Assembly: GCF_003614435.1 (NCBI RefSeq)
Contig: NZ_CP025546.1
Coordinates: 3,658,001-3,722,000, forward strand
Direction: 5' to 3'
DNA from: Mycobacterium paragordonae
Lineage (GTDB): Bacteria; Actinomycetota; Actinomycetes; Mycobacteriales; Mycobacteriaceae
DNA length: 64,000 bases
Both the position numbers and the translations under genes were made by a program. Position 1 is the stretch's first letter; the number at the start of each line of letters is the position of its first letter. Of the stretch, positions 31,501 to 41,049 are shown in pieces. Below the pieces are notes generated by a model that was given only the letters and a program-made list of their open reading frames with translations, did no database searches and was not told the DNA's origin.

Positions 31501-32420
31501 TCGCGGCGCCGGCGCGTCAAGCCGTCGCTCACGTGGTCGCCGCCGAGTTGGAACGAGCCGGATTGCGTTCTTGGCCAGAGGAGATGGCAGAACTGCCCCG
31601 GCTCGTCGAGCGCGTTGTCGACGGTCGATCCATTCGAGGTTTTCCGGCGTTCGTCGACGCGGGCGCTGCCGTAGACCTGCGCGTGTTCACCAGCGCTGTC
31701 GAGCAGCAGACCGCGATGGGTCCCGGTCTACGCCGGCTGGTCCGGCTCGGTGTGCCGTCGCCGATCAAATCGGTTGAACGCCAGATTGATCCACGGACCC
31801 GGCTGATTCTTGGGACCAACCCGGACGGCTCGCTCTCGGCACTCCTCAACGACTGTGCTGACGCGGCCACGGATGCCCTGACACCGCAGCCGGTGTGGAC
31901 GCGCGATGCGTTCACCGCGCTGCGGGAACGGGTCGCGGCCAACCTGGCGCCTACCACCCTCGACATCGTGGGCCGCACCGCCAAAGCCTTGTCAGCCGCG
32001 CAACAAGTCCAACTACGGCTGCCCAACGACCCGCCGGCGGCGCAGGCCGAGGCGATCTCCGATGTGCGCAGACAACTCGATCGACTCCTTCCTGCTGGCT
32101 TCGTCACCACCACCGGCGCCGCGCATCTTGAAGACCTGGCCCGCTACCTGACGGCAATCGAGCGCCGGCTGGAAAAGCTGCCGCAGGCAACACAGGGCGA
32201 CCGGGAGCGGATGCAGCGGGTGCATGGCGTGCAGGAAGCGTTCGATCGGCTGCTGCATACGCTGCCTACCAGTCGGGTGGCTGCGACAGAGATCCGCGAC
32301 ATCGGCCGCCAGATCGAAGAACTGCGGGTAAGCCTGTGGGCGCAGCAACTCGGTACCCCACGTCCGGTGAGCGAACAGCGCATCTATCGGGCAATTGACG
32401 CTGCCCAGGAGCGATCCTGA
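28515..32420 (+). CDS. hrpA: ATP-dependent RNA helicase HrpA
   Basis: A 1301-residue DEAH-box helicase, full length. Walker A is GETGSGKTT (residues 92-100), DEAH is at 189-192 (LILDEAHERS), then TSATIE and QRAGRCGRVAPGVC (motif VI). HA2 and OB-fold domains follow, and the long HrpA-specific C-terminal region extends to residue 1301. HrpA is a cytoplasmic helicase involved in RNA metabolism and, in other bacteria, ribosome rescue. The start is GTG 28515. The helix RRRLQNLRGGAKADKIRQL near the N-terminus is typical. Confidence 0.95.
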   Translation: MADPTVSELRRRLDELTIRDATRLRRRLQNLRGGAKADKIRQLAEQVASAESLVATRQAAVPTIGYPDLPITERRQEISEAVLAHQVVIVAGETGSGKTTQLPKICLDIGRGVRGTIGHTQPRRLAARTVAQRIADELHSPLGDVVGYTVRFTDQVSDRTLIKLMTDGILLAEIQRDRRLLRYDTLILDEAHERSLNIDFLLGYLRELLPRRPDLKVIVTSATIEPQRFAAHFAGAPIVEVSGRTYSVEIRYRPLEMPISHSAQEDPDDPDDEIIRTETRDEIEAIADAITELESEPPGDVLVFLSGEREIRDTAEALAGLKHTEVLPLYARLPTAEQQKVFAPHTGRRVVLATNVAETSLTVPGIRYVVDPGNARISRYSRRLKVQRLPIEPISQASAAQRAGRCGRVAPGVCIRLYSEEDFENRSRYTEPEILRTNLASVILQMAALQLGDIEQFPFLDPPDRRSIRDGVQLLQELGAFDQQGMITDLGRRLARLPIDPRLGRMILQADTEGCVREILVLAAALTIPDPRERPVDREEAARQSHARFADDHSDFIAYLNLWRYLREQRKELSGSAFRRMCRKEFLHYLRIREWQDLVGQLRSIARDLGVVESDEPADPAQVHAALLAGLLSHVGMRREDTREYLGARNARFVLAPGSVLTKRPPQWVVAAELVETSRLYGRTAARIQPEIVERVAGELVQRTYSEPHWDAKRGEVLAFERVTLYGLPLVARRRVGYAAVEPAVARELFIRHALVEGDWHTRHHFFRDNARLRMELEELEERARRRDLLVGDEEIFALYDARIPADVVSARHFDGWWKKQRHRTPDLLTFGRDDLLRTEETAADEDRPDTWRTGDAALALSYRFEPGAVDDGVTVHVPIDVLARLGGDEFAWQVPALREELVTALIRSLPKDLRRNFVPAPDTARAVLAGINPAGEPLLTALQRELRRRTGVVVPVEAFDLEKLPAHLRVTFAVESADGAEVARGKDLRVLQERLAAPARQAVAHVVAAELERAGLRSWPEEMAELPRLVERVVDGRSIRGFPAFVDAGAAVDLRVFTSAVEQQTAMGPGLRRLVRLGVPSPIKSVERQIDPRTRLILGTNPDGSLSALLNDCADAATDALTPQPVWTRDAFTALRERVAANLAPTTLDIVGRTAKALSAAQQVQLRLPNDPPAAQAEAISDVRRQLDRLLPAGFVTTTGAAHLEDLARYLTAIERRLEKLPQATQGDRERMQRVHGVQEAFDRLLHTLPTSRVAATEIRDIGRQIEELRVSLWAQQLGTPRPVSEQRIYRAIDAAQERS

Positions 32421-32554
32421 AAGCGGCTGCAGCACCGACGATGCGGTAGCGCGCCTGAGCCGAGCCAATTTCCAAGCCGGTTCACCGCAATGCTTCGTCA
32501 CCAACCGCGTGCCGACACGTGCAGATCGCGCCGCACGATGGAAGTATCGCGAGA

Positions 32555-34060
32555 GTGGCCACCAAGAAACCGCAGACCATCTCGTATCCGGCGCCCGAGG
32601 CGCGTCCGCATCGTCACGACAATGCCCCGCTGGAACCGCACGTCATTGTGTTGTTCGGCGCGACAGGGGATCTGGCTAAACGTAAATTGATCCCCGGGCT
32701 TGCGCATCTGGACCAGTCTGACCTCGCCCCTAACATTCAGATCATCGCGACGTCGCTCGAAGATCTGACCGACGACGAATTCTGCGAGATCGCCAAGAAC
32801 GCGATCGACGAGTTCGGCGCCCACAAGCTGACAACCGAACAGTGGGACGAATTCGCCAAGATACTCACCTATGTCCCGCAAGACTCCGGGGCGGAGGCAC
32901 TCGCCGAGGCCGTCGCGAAAGCCGAGGAAACCCTTGGCGACAACGTGCGGCGACTGCATTACCTGTCGGTTCCCCCCAAAGCCGCGCGCGACGTCATCGA
33001 CATGCTGCGCGAAGCCGACCTCGTCGACCGCTCGCGAGTGGTGATGGAAAAACCGTTCGGCACCGACTTCGACAGCGCGGTCGCACTCAATGACTTTGTG
33101 CACGAAACCTTCGACGAATCACAGATTTTCCGCATCGACCACTTTCTGGGCAAAGAGGCAGCGCAGAATATCCTGGCCTTTCGCTTCGCCAACGGGCTGT
33201 TCGAGCCGATCTGGAATCGCAACTTCATCGACCACATTCAGATCGACATTCCCGAAACACTCGGACTCGACCAGCGGGCGAACTTCTATGAAAACACCGG
33301 CGCCTTCCGGGACATGGTCGTCACCCATCTGCTTCAGGTGATGGCGTTCGTCGTGATGGAACCGCCCACGGCGCTGGAACCCCGCGCGATCAGCGAAGAG
33401 AAGAACAAGGTCTTTCGATCGATGCTGCCGATCAAGACGTCGAACGTGGTGCGCGGCCAGTACAGCGGATACCACCAAGAAGACGGTGTCTCAAAGGATT
33501 CCGACACCGAAACTTTCATTGCACTCAAGGTGGGGGTCGACAATTGGCGTTGGGCCGGGGTGCCGATCTATCTACGCACCGGCAAGAAGATGGCCGAGGG
33601 GATTCGCATCATCTCGATCGCGTTCAAAGAGGCGCCACGAACCATGTTCCCGCCCGGGTCTGGAGTGGGAACACAGGGCCCCGATCACCTCACCTTCGAC
33701 CTGGCCGACAACTCGAAAGTGTCGCTGTCCTTCTACGGAAAGCGGCCGGGCCCGGGAATGAAACTCGACAAGCTGTCCATGCAGTTTTCCACGCAGGAGA
33801 TCGACTCCGCCGCAGATGTGTTGGAGGCGTACGAGCGGCTCATCCTGGACGCGATGCGCGGCGACCACACTCTCTTCACGACTGCTGAGGGCATTGAATC
33901 CCTGTGGGAGAGATCGCAGGATCTGCTCGACGACCCGCCGCCGGCCAAGCTCTACCAGCCCGGCACCTGGGGCCCCAACGCCATTCACCAGTTGATCGCG
34001 CCCAACGCGTGGCGATTGCCATTCGAACGGGAGTGGCGGGAACGCAGGAGCGAGCCGTAG
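32555..34060 (+). CDS. zwf: Glucose-6-phosphate dehydrogenase
   Basis: A 501-residue protein from GTG 32555; GTG 32519 is an in-frame alternative. VIVLFGATGDLAKRKLIPGL is the NADP Rossmann loop, FRIDHFLGKEAAQN the active-site signature with the catalytic His and Lys, and VGVDNWRWAGVPIYLRTGK the sugar-phosphate region. It oxidises glucose 6-phosphate to 6-phosphogluconolactone and makes NADPH. The sequence differs from what I recall of Zwf1 and Zwf2 of M. tuberculosis, so it may be a third type. It is followed by a convergent aldo-keto reductase. Confidence 0.95.
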   Translation: MATKKPQTISYPAPEARPHRHDNAPLEPHVIVLFGATGDLAKRKLIPGLAHLDQSDLAPNIQIIATSLEDLTDDEFCEIAKNAIDEFGAHKLTTEQWDEFAKILTYVPQDSGAEALAEAVAKAEETLGDNVRRLHYLSVPPKAARDVIDMLREADLVDRSRVVMEKPFGTDFDSAVALNDFVHETFDESQIFRIDHFLGKEAAQNILAFRFANGLFEPIWNRNFIDHIQIDIPETLGLDQRANFYENTGAFRDMVVTHLLQVMAFVVMEPPTALEPRAISEEKNKVFRSMLPIKTSNVVRGQYSGYHQEDGVSKDSDTETFIALKVGVDNWRWAGVPIYLRTGKKMAEGIRIISIAFKEAPRTMFPPGSGVGTQGPDHLTFDLADNSKVSLSFYGKRPGPGMKLDKLSMQFSTQEIDSAADVLEAYERLILDAMRGDHTLFTTAEGIESLWERSQDLLDDPPPAKLYQPGTWGPNAIHQLIAPNAWRLPFEREWRERRSEP

Positions 34061-34076
34061 GCAGGCCCGGGCCGGT

Positions 34077-34925
34077 TCAGTCGGGGATGTAGTCGAACTT
34101 GTCCGGATGCGGCCCGGTGCGGCCGTTCTCGCCCTGATCCAGCGCGCTGATCGATGCGACATGCTGATCGGAGAGCTCGAAATCGAAGAGCTCGAAGTTA
34201 GACCTCACCCGTTCGGCGGAAACCGACTTCGGGAAGACGATGTCACCGCGTTGGATGTGCCAGCGCAACACCACCTGCGCCGGCGTCTTGCCCAGCGCCT
34301 TCGCGATGCCGGTGATGACCTCGTCGTCGAGGACCTTGCCCTGAGCGATCGGAGACCATGCCTCGGTGGCGATGTGGTGCGCCCTGCCGTATGCCCGCAC
34401 CTCGTCGTTGGCGAAATACGGGTGCACCTCGATCTGATTGACCGCAGGCACGGTCTGCGCGCCGTCTGCGAGCCGATCCAGATGGGCCGGTTGGAAATTC
34501 GATACGCCGATGCTGCGAGCACGTCCGTCGGCCGCGAATTCCTCGAGCGTCTTCCAGGTGGAGAGGAAGTCACCGTCGTACAGCGTCGGCAACGGCCAGT
34601 GGATGAGAAAGAGGTCCACGTAGTCTGATCCGAGTGCGGACAGCGTCGCATCGAATGCCGTGCGCGCGTCGTCCGGCCGGTGAAAACCGTTGTTGAGTTT
34701 GCTGGTGATGAACACCTCGCCGCGGTCCAGACCGGCGTCTCGAATGCCCTGGCCGACTTCCTTCTCATTGCCGTACATCTCGGCGGTATCGATGTGCCGA
34801 TAGCCCACCTCGAGTGCGGCGCGCACGGCCGCGGCCGTTTGATCTGGCTCGATCTGGAAGACGCCGAACCCCAACTGCGGGATCGAGTTCCCGTCGTTGA
34901 GCGTGATTGACGGGACAGTGCTCAT
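34077..34925 (-). CDS. Aldo/keto reductase
   Basis: A 282-residue TIM-barrel NADPH oxidoreductase. GYRHIDTAEMYGNEKEVG carries the catalytic Asp and Tyr, FITSKL the catalytic Lys, and LFLIHWPLP the catalytic His. The cofactor site is VFPKSVSAERVRSNFELFDF. The length and sequence match M. tuberculosis Rv2971 and the M. smegmatis AKR5H family, as I recall. It reduces aldehydes and ketones, possibly methylglyoxal. It converges with zwf, which makes its NADPH; this is positional only. Confidence 0.93.
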   Translation of the reverse strand: MSTVPSITLNDGNSIPQLGFGVFQIEPDQTAAAVRAALEVGYRHIDTAEMYGNEKEVGQGIRDAGLDRGEVFITSKLNNGFHRPDDARTAFDATLSALGSDYVDLFLIHWPLPTLYDGDFLSTWKTLEEFAADGRARSIGVSNFQPAHLDRLADGAQTVPAVNQIEVHPYFANDEVRAYGRAHHIATEAWSPIAQGKVLDDEVITGIAKALGKTPAQVVLRWHIQRGDIVFPKSVSAERVRSNFELFDFELSDQHVASISALDQGENGRTGPHPDKFDYIPD

Positions 34926-35007
34926 GCTCCAGCCTCCTGGTCTGTCGGGGGATCGCTGGAGGGGATGCCCACTTCTGGCCCGAACCCAACACCGGGGTTC
35001 GGGCGGG

Positions 35008-35928
35008 TCAGCTCAATTCGGCGCTGATGTAGCTGACGGTGTCACGGAACTTGGCGAGAATCTCGTTGTCCGGCAGCGCAAAGCCGTATTGGGCGTACAA
35101 CTGTTCGGTGGGGTAGCGGGTCACTGTCCAGCCGGTGGCAGTGAGGTACTCGGCGGCTTGCCGGCGGTCACCCAGCCACACCAGTTCGGCGACGTCGATG
35201 TCCAGTCCGTGCTTGCGCCAGCCGGCGCGCATGTTGCGGGCGCGCTCATCGGTGAAGACACTCATGTCGCTGATGTTTTCCGTTGCCAGCCGGCTGCCGG
35301 GCGCGCTGAGTGCGGTGACGTTGTCCAGCAGCCGGTCCTGAGCATCCGGAGGAAGGTAGGGGAGGAGACCTTCAGCGATCCATGCGGTCGGTTCGGATGT
35401 GTCGAACATGTTGTCCCGCAACGCTTTCGGCCAGTCCTCCCGGAGGTCGATGCCGACCGGGCGACGCTCGACGGCGGGTTCTTCGCCAATCTGGGCCAGA
35501 GTCAGGCTCTTGAAGGTGATGACCTCGGGTTGATCGACCTCGAAGACCACCGTGCTCTCCGGCCACGACAGACGGTAGGCCCGCGCATCGAGTCCGGCGG
35601 CCAGGATCACCGCTTGGCGGATGCCGTCGTTGGTGGCAGTGGTCAAGAAGTCGTCGAAGAACCGCGTGCGCACCGCCATCTGCTCACGCCGTTGCTGGTA
35701 GGTCATCGGAAGGTCGGGATCTTCTGGAATCTCACCGTCCAGCATGCGGGTGAAGAACGGATGCCCGACGGCGCGTACCAGCGGTTCGGCGAACCGATCG
35801 TTCAGCAGCGGACCCGGTTCCCGGGAGGCCAATGCCCGGGCGGCCGCCACCATGGTGGCGGTGGCTCCGACGCTGGAGGCAAGGTCCCAACTGTCCCCAT
35901 CGGCGCGCGCCGAACCAAACGATGACAT
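35008..35928 (-). CDS. SAM-dependent methyltransferase (TIGR00027/LCM-like family)
   Basis: A 306-residue protein of the large mycobacterial paralogous group. [20 protein letters not shown] is the SAM-binding loop, [17 protein letters not shown] the following acidic strand, [20 protein letters not shown] the conserved block. It opens with [20 protein letters not shown]. These proteins are thought to be O-methyltransferases; substrates are mostly unknown. It reads in the same direction as the aldo-keto reductase, with 82 bases between. Confidence 0.9.
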   Translation of the reverse strand: MSSFGSARADGDSWDLASSVGATATMVAAARALASREPGPLLNDRFAEPLVRAVGHPFFTRMLDGEIPEDPDLPMTYQQRREQMAVRTRFFDDFLTTATNDGIRQAVILAAGLDARAYRLSWPESTVVFEVDQPEVITFKSLTLAQIGEEPAVERRPVGIDLREDWPKALRDNMFDTSEPTAWIAEGLLPYLPPDAQDRLLDNVTALSAPGSRLATENISDMSVFTDERARNMRAGWRKHGLDIDVAELVWLGDRRQAAEYLTATGWTVTRYPTEQLYAQYGFALPDNEILAKFRDTVSYISAELS

Positions 35929-36034
35929 CCGCTGCTCCCGTCCCCGGCCGGCCGTGTCGATACCTGCTCAGCGTAACTGCGGTGCGCCGGCCAGGCAGTC
36001 CACGGGCGGTGTCGGATGAAATGATGGACGCACC

Positions 36035-36922
36035 ATGGCACCAACACTGCGCCCACGTCGATCCGCGCTGTACCTACCTGGCAACAAAAGCAGGGCACTG
36101 GAGAAGGGGCGCACGCTTCCGGCGGACGTGTTGATCTTCGACCTCGAGGATGCCGTCGGCCCCGATACGAAGGCCGAGTCGAGGACCACAGTCTGTGAGG
36201 CTGTTTCGTCCGGCGGCTACCGGCCCCGCGAAGTGGTCATTCGTATCAACGGCTTGGACACCGATTGGCACGACGACGACCTGGCTGCCGTGGCGCGTAC
36301 GAACGCCGACGGGGTTCTGGTGCCGAAAGTCGAGACAGGCCAACAGGTTCAGGATTTGGTCGGCGCGTTGGGCGACCTGGGGGCGCCGGAATCGTTGCAG
36401 TTGTGGGTGATGGTCGAGACACCCAGGGCTTTCCTGCGCATCGAGGAGATCGCGTCGGCGAGCGAGCGCCTGGCCGCCCTGGTAGTCGGCACCAACGATC
36501 TGGTGAACGAGTTGCACGGCCTGCATGTACCGGGGCGGGCTCCCGTGGTGCCGGCGTTGTCGCTCGCGGTTCTGGGTGCCCGTGCCGCGGGAAAGGTCGT
36601 GCTGGACGGGGTGTTCAACGACATCACCGACGAGGACGGCTTCGCAGCAGAATGTCGACAGGGACGGGAGATGGGCTTCGATGGCAAGACCCTCATTCAC
36701 CCGTCGCAGATCACCCCGGCCAATGACGCGTTCGGCCCGTCGGAGAAGGAACTGGCGCACGCCCGCAAAGTCGTGTCGGCTTATGAAGAGGCGCGGGCCG
36801 CGGGGCGCAGCGTTATCACGGTTGACGGTCGCATGATCGAAAACCTGCACGTGCGCGACGCCCAGCGGATCCTTACTCTGGCCGATCTCATCTCCGATCT
36901 CGAAGGTGCTGTCAACGGCTGA
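36035..36922 (+). CDS. HpcH/HpaI/CitE-like CoA ester lyase
   Basis: A 295-residue TIM-barrel protein. [18 protein letters not shown] binds the CoA phosphate, [11 protein letters not shown] holds metal-binding residues, [17 protein letters not shown], and [13 protein letters not shown] are all signatures of CitE-like lyases and malyl-CoA lyases. It cleaves or forms a C-C bond of an acyl-CoA with Mg2+. The exact substrate cannot be set. Its stop overlaps the convergent PPE-MPTR gene by 11 bases. Confidence 0.92.
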   Translation: MAPTLRPRRSALYLPGNKSRALEKGRTLPADVLIFDLEDAVGPDTKAESRTTVCEAVSSGGYRPREVVIRINGLDTDWHDDDLAAVARTNADGVLVPKVETGQQVQDLVGALGDLGAPESLQLWVMVETPRAFLRIEEIASASERLAALVVGTNDLVNELHGLHVPGRAPVVPALSLAVLGARAAGKVVLDGVFNDITDEDGFAAECRQGREMGFDGKTLIHPSQITPANDAFGPSEKELAHARKVVSAYEEARAAGRSVITVDGRMIENLHVRDAQRILTLADLISDLEGAVNG

Positions 36923-39629
36923 TGTGCAGCGGGCCGATGCCGATCAGGTGATCACCGGTCAAACCGATGCCCAGGTTGTAGTTGCCGGTGTTGAACAGAC
37001 CCTGGTTGAAGTTGCCCTCGTTACCGATGCCGAACAACTGCAACGGACCCAACGGCAAACCAGAATTGCCGATGCCCTGATTGACCAGACCCAGGTTCAA
37101 CCGCCCGGTGTTCCACGCACCCACATTCTCCGAGCCGGTGTTGCTCAGCCCGACATTATTGATGCCGTCATTGGCGATCCCGAACCCACCGAAGGTGCTG
37201 ATCGGATCGGTCGGGGTGAAATGCGGACTCACATTGCCGAACCCCAGGTTCAGCGTCCCGGTGTTGAGCACCCCGATATTGCCCTCACCCACATTGGCGT
37301 AGCCATAATTCGGCAACGCCGCCGCAGCCGCGGCCGGCAGGGCGCTGCTGCTGATGTGCAGCGGCCCGATGCCGATCAGGTGATCACCGGTCAAGCCGAT
37401 GCCCAGGTTGTAGTTGCCGGTGTTGAGCAGACCCTGGTTGAAGTTGCCCTCGTTACCGATGCCGAACAACTGCAACGGACCCAACGGCAAACCACTATTG
37501 CCGATGCCCTGATTGACCAGACCCAGGTTCAACCGCCCGGTGTTCCACGCACCCACATTCTCCGAGCCGGTGTTGCTCAGCCCGACATTGTTGATGCCGT
37601 CATTGGCGATCCCGAACCCACCGAAGGTGCTGATCGGATCGGTCGGGGTGAAATGCGGACTCACATTGCCGAACCCCAGGTTCAGCGTCCCGGTGTTGAG
37701 CACCCCGATATTGCCCTCACCCACATTGGCGTAGCCATAGTTTGGCAACGCCGCCGCAGCCACCGCCGGCAGCGCGCTGCTGCTGATGTGCAACGGCCCG
37801 ATCCCGATCAGGTGATCACCGGTCAAACCGATGCCCAGGTTGTAGTTGCCGGTGTTGAACAGGCCCTGGTTGAAGTTGCCCTGGTTACCCACCCCAAGCA
37901 GGCCCAACAACGGCGCAGGCAGACCACTGTTTCCGACCCCCACGTTGCCGATGCCCACGTTCTGTAAACCGTGGTTTGCGATACCGAAGGAGCCGAAGGT
38001 GGTCAGCGGATCGGCCGGGGTGAAGTGTGGGCTGACGTTACCGATCCCGATATTCACACTGCCGGTATTGAACGCGCCGACGTTGTCCAGCCCGTTGTTG
38101 CCGATCCCCACACCCCCGAACAGAGTGATTGGATCGGTCGGAGTGAAGGTCGGGCTCATATTGTTAAACCCGAAGTTCAAAGTGCCTGTGTTGAAGAACC
38201 CGAAGTTGCCCTCACCGACATTGCCGTACCCGTAGTTCGGCAACGCCGCCGCAGCCGCGGCCGGCAGCGCGCTGCTGCTGATGTGCAACGGCCCGATCCC
38301 GATCAGGTGATCACCGGTCAAACCGATGCCCCGGTTGTAGTTGCCGGTGTTGAGCAGGCCCTGGTTGAAGTTGCCCTCGTTACCGATGCCGAACAACTGC
38401 AACGGACCCAACGGCAAACCACTATTACCGATGCCCTGATTGACCAGACCCAGGTTCAACCGCCCGGTGTTCCACGCACCCACATTCTCCGAGCCGGTGT
38501 TGCTCAGCCCGACATTGTTGATGCCGTTGTTCGCGATCCCGAACCCACCGAAGGTGCTGATCGGATCGGTCGGGGTGAAATGCGGACTGACATTGCCGAA
38601 CCCCAGGTTCAGCGTCCCGGTGTTGAGCACCCCGATATTGCCCTCACCCACATTGGCGTAGCCATAGTTCGGCAACGCCGCCGCAGCCGCGGCCGATAAC
38701 AACCCACCGGTCCTGGGTAGGTGCAGTGGGCCGATGCCCATCAGGTGATCGCCAGTCAAACCGATGCCCAGGTTGTAGTTGCCGGTGTTGAGCAGACCCT
38801 GGTTGAAGTTGCCCTCGTTACCGATACCGAACAACTGCAACGGACCCAACGGCAAACCACTATTGCCGATGCCCTGATTGACCAGACCCAGGTTCAACCG
38901 CCCGGTGTTCCACGCACCCACGTTCTCTGAGCCGGTGTTGCTCAGCCCGACATTGTTGATGCCGTTGTTCGCGATCCCGAACCCACCGAAGGTGCTGATC
39001 GGATCGGTCGGGGTGAAATGCGGACTGACATTGCCGAACCCCAGGTTCAGCGTCCCGGTGTTGAGCACCCCGATATTGCCCTCACCGACATTGCCGTAAC
39101 CGAAGCTGGGCAACGCCGCCGCGGCCGGCGACACCAACCGCGCCACTGCCGCCGCTGCTTCAGCGTGGTAGCCGACCATCGCTGCGACATCCTGCGCCCA
39201 CATCTCCTCATAGAGGCCTTCGACCGCGGCGATCGCCGGGGCGTTCTGCCCGAAGATGTTGGACAGCACCAGATTTACGAAGCCGGAACGATTGGCGGCT
39301 ACTGCCGCCGGGTGCACCGTCGCCGCCAGGGCAGCTTCGAAAGCGCCCGCCACCGCCTGTGCCTGTGCCGCGGTGCCTGACGCTTGCTCCGCGGCGGTGC
39401 TCAGCCACCCCGCGTAGGGGACAGCGGTTGCCAGCATCGCCTGCGCCGCCGGGCCCTGCCAGGCGTCGGCCGCCAACGCCGAGGTGAGCGACGAAAACGA
39501 CTCTGCGGCGGCGTCGAGTTCCGAGGCCAGTGCACTCCAAGCGGCCCCCGCCTCCAGCATCGGTGTGGAACCGGCGCCGGTGAACATCCGCCATGAATTG
39601 ACCTCGGGGGGCAACACCGAAAAGTTCAT
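36912..39629 (-). CDS. PPE-MPTR family protein
   Basis: A 905-residue protein. The PPE domain (about 1-180) starts [20 protein letters not shown] and has the WxG turn in [11 protein letters not shown]. From residue about 175 it is built of pentapeptide-like NxGxGN repeats (NTGxxN, GNxGLGN) of the MPTR type. These repeats are themselves arranged in long tandem units of about 144 residues (see the repeat entry). Expected to be exported or surface exposed via ESX-5; the function is unknown. No PE gene is adjacent. Confidence 0.95.
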   Translation of the reverse strand: MNFSVLPPEVNSWRMFTGAGSTPMLEAGAAWSALASELDAAAESFSSLTSALAADAWQGPAAQAMLATAVPYAGWLSTAAEQASGTAAQAQAVAGAFEAALAATVHPAAVAANRSGFVNLVLSNIFGQNAPAIAAVEGLYEEMWAQDVAAMVGYHAEAAAAVARLVSPAAAALPSFGYGNVGEGNIGVLNTGTLNLGFGNVSPHFTPTDPISTFGGFGIANNGINNVGLSNTGSENVGAWNTGRLNLGLVNQGIGNSGLPLGPLQLFGIGNEGNFNQGLLNTGNYNLGIGLTGDHLMGIGPLHLPRTGGLLSAAAAAALPNYGYANVGEGNIGVLNTGTLNLGFGNVSPHFTPTDPISTFGGFGIANNGINNVGLSNTGSENVGAWNTGRLNLGLVNQGIGNSGLPLGPLQLFGIGNEGNFNQGLLNTGNYNRGIGLTGDHLIGIGPLHISSSALPAAAAAALPNYGYGNVGEGNFGFFNTGTLNFGFNNMSPTFTPTDPITLFGGVGIGNNGLDNVGAFNTGSVNIGIGNVSPHFTPADPLTTFGSFGIANHGLQNVGIGNVGVGNSGLPAPLLGLLGVGNQGNFNQGLFNTGNYNLGIGLTGDHLIGIGPLHISSSALPAVAAAALPNYGYANVGEGNIGVLNTGTLNLGFGNVSPHFTPTDPISTFGGFGIANDGINNVGLSNTGSENVGAWNTGRLNLGLVNQGIGNSGLPLGPLQLFGIGNEGNFNQGLLNTGNYNLGIGLTGDHLIGIGPLHISSSALPAAAAAALPNYGYANVGEGNIGVLNTGTLNLGFGNVSPHFTPTDPISTFGGFGIANDGINNVGLSNTGSENVGAWNTGRLNLGLVNQGIGNSGLPLGPLQLFGIGNEGNFNQGLFNTGNYNLGIGLTGDHLIGIGPLHISR
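36923..39110 (-). repeat. Long tandem repeats inside the PPE-MPTR gene
   Basis: Five successive units begin at 36923, 37353, 37785, 38280 and 38717 in plus-strand coordinates. Periods are about 430, 432, 495 and 437 bases. Units 1, 2, 4 and 5 are almost identical in DNA, differing at scattered bases. Unit 3 (37785-38279) is divergent: it encodes a different order of NxGN motifs ([32 protein letters not shown]). Confidence 0.9.
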
Positions 39630-39850
39630 CTACCTGTGCCTTTCTCGCCACTGCCGGCCAGTTTGCGAGGCCGATTTCGCTTGTGATGCGCGAATCTATC
39701 CGATGGCGAAACGCTTTACATGCTTTTTCGTATGCGATTTACCAATACATACGATCTGCTCACGTAGCCGTAAGGTTTCTCTCAGGCGCGTTCAGGTTCC
39801 TCTCAGATACCGGTGCCAGATTCCGGTGGCAAGGACGTAGCCTTGGGCCG

Positions 39851-40081
39851 ATGACGGAGTCCGTTGTCGTCAAGGTCAAGCCCGGTAGCCGCAAAGGACC
39901 TCTGGTCGAAGTCGGCGCAGACGGGCAACTGACCATCTATGTCCGGGAACAGGCGGTCGACGGCAAGGCCAACGACGCGGTCACGCGAGTTTTGGCCAAT
40001 TACTTTGACGTGCCACGGAACCGAATCGAGCTGGTCTCGGGAGCGACGTCGCGGCTGAAGCGATTCCGCATCACCCGGTAG
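39851..40081 (+). CDS. DUF167 (YggU-like) family protein
   Basis: A 76-residue protein from ATG 39851. VVVKVKPGSRKGP, the VDGKANDAVTRVLANYF block and VSGATSRLKRFRI are the DUF167 signatures. It is small, soluble and widespread in bacteria, with no established function. Its stop is one base from the convergent GGDEF gene. Confidence 0.9.
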   Translation: MTESVVVKVKPGSRKGPLVEVGADGQLTIYVREQAVDGKANDAVTRVLANYFDVPRNRIELVSGATSRLKRFRITR

Positions 40082-40082
40082 C

Positions 40083-41012
40083 TCAGTCGGCCGGTAGGCC
40101 GCGCGCCCTCTTCGCCGCGTACATGTGCTCGTCGGCCAGTCGCAGCAGATCGTCTTCACCTGCGGCAATCCCCGCGCTGAACCCCACCGGCCCGCCGCGA
40201 TCGGCCCAGTAACGCCGAAGCCGGTCGACGACCTGTTCGGCTTCCGAGCGATCGGCACCGATCAGCATGAGCAGGAATTCGTCGCCGCCGATCCGAAAGA
40301 CGATGTCTTCCTTGCGGACCGACCAGCGCAGCGCATCGGCGAAGGCGACCAGAAGTTCGTCACCGGCCTCATGCCCGTGGTCGTCGTTGTAGCGCTTGAA
40401 TCGATCGAGGTCGAGGAGCACCACAGCGGATTCGCTGGCGTGCAACGACAGCCGCGGCCCGAGCGTGCTCCGGTCGAGTAGCTGGGTCAGGGCATCGGTC
40501 TGTGCGATTTTCTTCAGCAACTCGCTCTGGGCTTCGAGCCGCGCGATGAGCCAAGCCGGCACCTCAGCGACCAGCACCCACATGACCGCGGTCAACACCA
40601 CTTTCGGCAGGTCAGCCGGAAGCTGCTTGGACCCGCCGATCACGAAGGCCACCACGCCCAGCGGAACGACCGCAAGCGAACACCAGCGCGTGCAGGTAAG
40701 GCCGATAAAAGCGAAGGCAATGGTGATCGTCCCGGGGAAGTCACGGGTGGCGTGCGGATCGATCACCCCAGCGACGACCGTGACGATCAGCGACGCCACC
40801 GACCACCCGATGAGCAACCTGCGTCGTTCCTGCCGACCGAGCAACCAGCCGACCAGCAGGGCGAGACATCCCGCAGCGGCTGCACCGGCGAGTATCCAAC
40901 GCAGCCGCGTTCCAGCGCCTGCGGCGTAGATGGCGAGCATGGCGAGGTATCCCGCCAGACCGATGAGGTGCCAACGCCCCGCTGAGGGCTGAGGGTTCAC
41001 CTGCCAGGGCAC
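40083..41012 (-). CDS. Membrane GGDEF-domain diguanylate cyclase
   Basis: A 309-residue protein from GTG 41012; GTG 41000 is also possible. The N-terminal half has about six hydrophobic segments (LIGLAGYLAMLAIYAAGAG, LAGAAAAGCLALLVGWLLG, LLIGWSVASLIVTVVAGVI, TITIAFAFIGLTC, LAVVPLGVVAFVIGG). The C-terminal domain (about 155-309) has DALTQLLDRSTLGPR and the intact RIGGDEFLLMLIG with the GGDEF motif, plus LLDLDRFKRYND. It should make cyclic di-GMP. It lies just after the cNMP-binding gene, on the same strand. Confidence 0.88.
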   Translation of the reverse strand: MPWQVNPQPSAGRWHLIGLAGYLAMLAIYAAGAGTRLRWILAGAAAAGCLALLVGWLLGRQERRRLLIGWSVASLIVTVVAGVIDPHATRDFPGTITIAFAFIGLTCTRWCSLAVVPLGVVAFVIGGSKQLPADLPKVVLTAVMWVLVAEVPAWLIARLEAQSELLKKIAQTDALTQLLDRSTLGPRLSLHASESAVVLLDLDRFKRYNDDHGHEAGDELLVAFADALRWSVRKEDIVFRIGGDEFLLMLIGADRSEAEQVVDRLRRYWADRGGPVGFSAGIAAGEDDLLRLADEHMYAAKRARGLPAD

Positions 41013-41049
41013 CTGCCAAGGATAAGTGCGATGACGGCGCCCTACCCGG

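Noticed and set aside
36906..37967. A 353-residue frame antisense to the PPE-MPTR gene and similar frames at later units
   Set aside because: They mirror the tandem units and have no start signal or domain.
38440..39099. Several 73-residue frames with identical sequence at 37081, 37513, 38440 and 38878
   Set aside because: They are identical because they are copies of the antisense of the MPTR unit, not separate genes.
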